A program made the translations under genes and the position numbers. A stretch of 9,353 nucleotides of DNA, taken from the NCBI GenBank assembly GCA_030432175.1, contig JAUIHU010000140.1, forward strand, positions 1-9,353, read 5' to 3'. The notes below the pieces were generated by a model. That model saw nothing but the letters and a program-made list of their open reading frames with translations, ran no database searches and was not told the origin of the DNA. The stretch comes from Verrucomicrobiia bacterium. GTDB lineage: Bacteria; Verrucomicrobiota; Verrucomicrobiia; Limisphaerales; JAUIHU01. Below are positions 5,713 through 9,353 of this stretch, piece after piece (the first letter of the stretch is position 1; each line of letters opens with the position of its first letter).

Positions 5713-8625
5713 ATGTTTAAAAATAACGGAATCAGCCAAGGACTTTTCTCAGCTAAAAGAAATCGGAGAAGGTCCAAAAGAAATACAGCGCCAAATAGAG
5801 GGAGAAATTGGCTGATCGGCCTTTTTCTGCTCATATTGACCGGAGTATTCTGGGCGGGTTGGGCTCATATTTTTAAAGTTTTCAACCAGGAAGCTGAACG
5901 AGTGATTTTGAGTTCACGAATTCCTTCAGGGATGGCGAGAATTTTGTCTTTGGCTCAATTATTATCCGACGTGGATTCGCCATTGTTTGAGTCTGTTGGA
6001 GGTGAAGGGAATTCGAAAGTCACTGGTGTTCGAGAAGACATGCGTCGAGCCGTTCGTGATGTGAGGGTTGATTTGAAAGCCTTGCTTGAGGGAGATCCGA
6101 ATCGCAAGCTTGATCCTCTAAATCAAGGAACCTCAGAAGTTTTAAAAACCCTCCGCAGTTCCACATTTGAGCCTCTCGGACGGTTAGAAAATTTTTTAAT
6201 TTATTCGGAGAGTTTTCTGGATGATGTGCCTGCAGTGGAATTGAATCAATTTCATGAGCGGGATGAAGTTCATCCCGTTCTGGTTCAAATGCAGGAGACG
6301 TTCATTGAGATTTATCCGATTTATTCCGGGGTTGTCAGTCGTTTTTTTCAGGAGAGACTTCGCAGTCATTTTGTGGGACTGCGTTTTATCGCCATAGGAT
6401 TGTTTTTGTTCCCGGCTCTGTCATTTGGCTTTCTGATGTTCTTCTTTATCAACCCAATGGCTCGCCGAATTAACTGGGAACAAAAGCAGGTGGAAGCTTT
6501 GAACATGTACTCCAGGGCTGTGTTGGAGAATACCACCAATGCCATTTTCTTTTTTAACCACCGAGGCATCATTCAGGGCGTCAACCATGCGGGTTTGAGA
6601 ATGTTTAATATGAAGGAAAAGCATATCAAAGGAGATCTGCTGACTTCATTGTTCCCTAAAATGCAGTTGTCACCTGGAAAGTTTTTTTCAATTCAGGATC
6701 TGAAAAGTGGTAAGGAAGCTTCTACGGTTGGCTCCTGGCGCCAGAGTATTGCTGAGCGAGGAGATGGGTCTCAATTTCATGTGAATATTCTGGTCCACGA
6801 AATGGATGACCCTCAAACCGAGCGCAAACGTTATGTTGCTTTTGTGGAAGACATCACTGAAGAGCGACAAGGGGAAGCCGATTTGACCAAAGCGCGACAG
6901 GCAGCAGAGACCGCTGAAAAGGCCAAGTCAGATTTTCTGAATATGATCAGCCACGAAACACTGACGCCAATGATCGGTATTGGAGAGCCAGTGCAGGCCC
7001 TGCTTGAAACTTCTCTGAATTCCGAACAAAAGGAGTATGTCGAGATGATTCAGAGCAGCGGTAACCGGCTTTTAAAAACGATCAACGAGATGCTGGATTT
7101 CTCTACGATGACTACCGGCAAAATCACTTTCCAGGATTTGGAGTTTAACCTGGATGAGGCTGTCAGAAGTACATTGGATTTTTCTAACCCCAAGCCAGGT
7201 GTGGAAATGTCCTCGTTGATTGATCAGTCTGTTCCCGTATATCTAAAGGGTGATCCAGGAAGATTGCGTCAGGCATTGACTCATCTGGTAGATAATGCAG
7301 TGAAGTTTACTGAGAAAGGAAGGATCCTGGTTCGGGTTTCTCTGGATCGCGAAACTGATAGTCATGCCAAACTGCGCTTTCTCGTGCGAGATTCAGGAAT
7401 TGGGATTGCTCCTGAAGAAAAACAAAAACTCTTTGAGGCATTTTATCAGGTGGATCGAGGAATGGATCGTCAATTTGAAGGTGTCGGACTGGGATTGGCT
7501 ATCTGTAAAAACATAGTGGACCAGATGGGAGGGCAGATTGGGGTCGAAAGTGAGCTTGGTAAAGGGTCCACTTTTTGGTTCACCGCGCTTTTTGAGAAAC
7601 AGTCCACGGAGACGGCCGAGTTGACTCCTGATCAAAACCATCTGATTTTTGGAGCGCGAATTTTATTAGTCAGTGACTCACCAGCTGATAGGTACTCAAT
7701 TCAGAATTTGATAGTTAAGTCAGGTTTTTCCAGTAGTCTGGCTGTTAAATCATCCACGGCAGTAGATGAGCTTTGCCATGAAGCGCGTTTAAATCACAGA
7801 TATCACGTTGTGATTTTCGATCATTCCTTGTCCGATATAGATATTTTGAAACTGATGCGACAAGTCAGATCATTGTCCATGTTGAGTTTCACCCGTCTGG
7901 TTTACATGACAAGAAATCAGCGCGAAATCCCGTCCAAAAAGATTACTCAATCCCATTTGGATGCGATTTTAAAAGGTCCGTTAAATGAGGCTAAGCTCAT
8001 TGAATTCATGAAAGATTTGTTGCCTAACTTCAATCCGGCCTTACCTACATTGCCACCGTTGAAAGAGAAATTGCTCAGCCGACCTGGTTGGGAGGAAGAA
8101 GACACCATTGAGTCCAGCCAGGGTGAATCTGAGGATTCCCTGATTGATCAGCAACATCAAAACTTCGTTGATCATGAAACGGATGCACCCACATCTGATT
8201 TTCGTTTCTCCATCCCTGAAAGACCACTGAAGAATCAAAGGGTTCTCTTGGTGGAGGAAAATATTTTGACACGTAAAATCACTCTTGGGCTGGTGAAATC
8301 TCTTGGCTACGAGAGTGACTCAATCGCAGATTTCAGCGAAGTGCAACAGATGCTGAGCGAAGCCGATTATGGTTATCTTATCACTGATTTTGAATTTGCC
8401 GGCGAAGCTCCAATTCAATTACTGGCAGAGGTCAATCTCCGTTACCCCGCATTACGATGTATCGCATTGGGTGAAATTCCTGCTGAATTGATGGATACGA
8501 TCCAGGCAGGCGATGTTCAGTTACATGGGAGACTGGAAAAACCACTCCAAAAAGAAATTCTGGAATCAACGTTAATTCAACTGGCGAAATCTCAATTTAA
8601 TCAGGTGAGCCCAACCAACCGTTGA
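5713..8625 (+). CDS. Membrane hybrid sensor histidine kinase (PAS-HisKA-HATPase-REC-REC)
   Basis: This 970-residue two-component sensor probably phosphorylates itself and its own receivers. A Lys/Arg-rich N-terminus (14-31) precedes membrane segment 1 (33-55), a ~165-residue extracytoplasmic region of unknown fold (56-221) and membrane segment 2 (222-246). Then come a PAS domain (about 261-381), a helical linker, HisKA (about 404-470), HATPase (about 510-630) and receivers at 647-770 and 842-960, joined by an acidic Ser/Gln-rich linker. His414 is the predicted phosphorylation site, but its motif reads SHETLTPM rather than the usual SHE(I/L)RTPM. The ATPase boxes are intact: Asn528, DSGIGI (560-565), LFEAFYQVD (573-581) and GVGLGL (590-595). 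Receiver 1 has Asp703, Thr733 and Lys754 but Ser-Asp (654-655) instead of an acidic pair. Receiver 2 has Glu848/Glu849, Asp892 and Lys943, with Gly920 where Thr/Ser is expected. No HPt domain is present, so a separate phosphotransfer protein or response regulator would be needed. A stop codon directly precedes the ATG. Ligand and target genes cannot be read from the sequence. Confidence 0.95.
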   Translation: MFKNNGISQGLFSAKRNRRRSKRNTAPNRGRNWLIGLFLLILTGVFWAGWAHIFKVFNQEAERVILSSRIPSGMARILSLAQLLSDVDSPLFESVGGEGNSKVTGVREDMRRAVRDVRVDLKALLEGDPNRKLDPLNQGTSEVLKTLRSSTFEPLGRLENFLIYSESFLDDVPAVELNQFHERDEVHPVLVQMQETFIEIYPIYSGVVSRFFQERLRSHFVGLRFIAIGLFLFPALSFGFLMFFFINPMARRINWEQKQVEALNMYSRAVLENTTNAIFFFNHRGIIQGVNHAGLRMFNMKEKHIKGDLLTSLFPKMQLSPGKFFSIQDLKSGKEASTVGSWRQSIAERGDGSQFHVNILVHEMDDPQTERKRYVAFVEDITEERQGEADLTKARQAAETAEKAKSDFLNMISHETLTPMIGIGEPVQALLETSLNSEQKEYVEMIQSSGNRLLKTINEMLDFSTMTTGKITFQDLEFNLDEAVRSTLDFSNPKPGVEMSSLIDQSVPVYLKGDPGRLRQALTHLVDNAVKFTEKGRILVRVSLDRETDSHAKLRFLVRDSGIGIAPEEKQKLFEAFYQVDRGMDRQFEGVGLGLAICKNIVDQMGGQIGVESELGKGSTFWFTALFEKQSTETAELTPDQNHLIFGARILLVSDSPADRYSIQNLIVKSGFSSSLAVKSSTAVDELCHEARLNHRYHVVIFDHSLSDIDILKLMRQVRSLSMLSFTRLVYMTRNQREIPSKKITQSHLDAILKGPLNEAKLIEFMKDLLPNFNPALPTLPPLKEKLLSRPGWEEEDTIESSQGESEDSLIDQQHQNFVDHETDAPTSDFRFSIPERPLKNQRVLLVEENILTRKITLGLVKSLGYESDSIADFSEVQQMLSEADYGYLITDFEFAGEAPIQLLAEVNLRYPALRCIALGEIPAELMDTIQAGDVQLHGRLEKPLQKEILESTLIQLAKSQFNQVSPTNR

Positions 8626-8660
8626 ATTTTCACTTTCAAATGAAATCAGTTGTCCTCAAA

Positions 8661-9353
8661 TCAGGAACATAATCTCAAGACAGCTTCAACAGCACGGCGG
8701 CTCGCTCCCGGCTCGCCCAAGCTTTCAGCTAACTGATCGAGTTCAATTCGTACTTTATTCAAGTTCGCTTCTGATTCAATCCAGGATCCAGCTTGCTTTA
8801 TCAAATTGGATGCAGTCAGGTCGTTCTGAAGAAATTCAGGAAACAATTCTTTGCCACACAAAATATTGGGCATGGCGAGATAAGGTGTCTGAACCAGTTT
8901 TTTGCCGATCTTGAACGTGAGCGGATGGGTACGATAAATGACAATGGTGGGTGTGCGGAAATAAGCGCATTCCAAAGTTACCGTGCCAGAGGAAGCGATC
9001 GCGAAATCGGCGGTTTTCAATGTTTGATACAGTCTTCCAACTTGGTAGTGGATCTGCGAAGTGAGTTCGTTGTTCTCTAACAGAGAATTGGATTTGAGAA
9101 TTTCCTGAGCCTGGTTCAACCTTTCTTGGCTGGGAAAAACCCATGTCAATTCTATTTCCGGGTACTTCATTATCAGATCCCGGACCGCCTCCGCTATCGG
9201 TAATGTATGTGACTGAATCTCTCGTTTTCGACTTCCAGGCAGTAAGAGAATATGCAGCGCTTCAGATTTCTTGGTTTCTGAAACATCGGTTTCGGAAGTT
9301 TGGAATGCTCCGGCAAAACGATCGACTATTGGATGCCCAACGAATTCCACTGG
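8661..9353 (-). CDS. lpxB: Lipid-A-disaccharide synthase, C-terminal part (runs off window)
   Basis: This is the C-terminal ~230 residues of LpxB; the start lies beyond the window edge and the family is usually ~380 residues. The inner-membrane-associated glycosyltransferase joins UDP-2,3-diacylglucosamine to lipid X to make the lipid A disaccharide. Visible family signatures are PVEFVGHP at the window edge, LLPGSRKREI, ASSGTVTLECA, TPTIVIYRTHPLT, LVQTPYLAMPNIL followed by GKELFPEFLQ, and a C-terminal LGEPGASRRAVEAVL. The reading frame continues intact through the edge, so a start called inside the window (GTG near 9350) would be false. The gene converges with the kinase gene, with only 35 bases between the two stop codons. 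No lpx neighbours are visible inside the window. Its presence implies an outer membrane with lipid A-type lipopolysaccharide. Confidence 0.96.
   Translation of the reverse strand, partial: PVEFVGHPIVDRFAGAFQTSETDVSETKKSEALHILLLPGSRKREIQSHTLPIAEAVRDLIMKYPEIELTWVFPSQERLNQAQEILKSNSLLENNELTSQIHYQVGRLYQTLKTADFAIASSGTVTLECAYFRTPTIVIYRTHPLTFKIGKKLVQTPYLAMPNILCGKELFPEFLQNDLTASNLIKQAGSWIESEANLNKVRIELDQLAESLGEPGASRRAVEAVLRLCS

Noticed and set aside
8626..8660. Bidirectional terminator between the kinase and lpxB
   Set aside because: Only a weak AT-rich dyad (TTTCAAATGAAA) is present, with no GC stem and no T-run, so a terminator cannot be supported.

Overview
The window looks like a chromosomal segment of a Gram-negative, lipid A-making bacterium. 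Verrucomicrobiota or another PVC-related lineage is my best guess, not a proven one. Three things point that way: an lpxB gene; a secreted protein with several lamin-tail domains and a calcium-binding DxDxDG stretch just before its C-terminal module, an architecture I associate with that phylum; and a ccsA/hemX-hemA-hemC tetrapyrrole cluster. Base composition is close to balanced throughout, and no gene stands out as recently acquired. There is no rRNA, recognisable tRNA, IS element, integrase, CRISPR array or toxin-antitoxin pair.

Layout: bases 1-290 hold no convincing gene. They contain short inverted repeats (about 9-74) and an 18/19-bp tandem array (92-230; seven units plus a partial one) whose units each carry a small dyad. 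Bases 291-5512 carry four genes on the minus strand. In transcription order these are a CcsA/HemX-type membrane protein (5512-4694), hemA (4632-3517), hemC (3404-2349) and a 664-residue exported lamin-tail-domain protein (2285-291). The first three suit tetrapyrrole supply and heme handling: HemA makes glutamate semialdehyde from glutamyl-tRNA, HemC polymerises porphobilinogen, and the membrane protein resembles cytochrome c heme-handling proteins. The fourth gene runs in the same direction but has no evident link to heme. A perfect 7-bp inverted repeat with a candidate promoter lies between hemA and hemC.

Bases 5513-5712 form a divergent intergenic region with two inverted repeats and a possible sigma70-type promoter. 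From it a plus-strand gene (5713-8625) encodes a 970-residue membrane hybrid histidine kinase: two membrane segments, PAS, HisKA, HATPase and two receiver domains. It converges with the 3' part of lpxB (minus strand, 8661 to the window edge).

Most of the window is ordinary housekeeping DNA. I do not see an obvious undescribed system. The points most worth a second look are the dyad-containing tandem array, the non-canonical phosphorylation motifs of the hybrid kinase, the shortened C-terminus of HemA, the insertions in HemC, the hemA-hemC inverted repeat, and a strong Shine-Dalgarno-like tract that stands before a TTG codon rather than before the kinase ATG.
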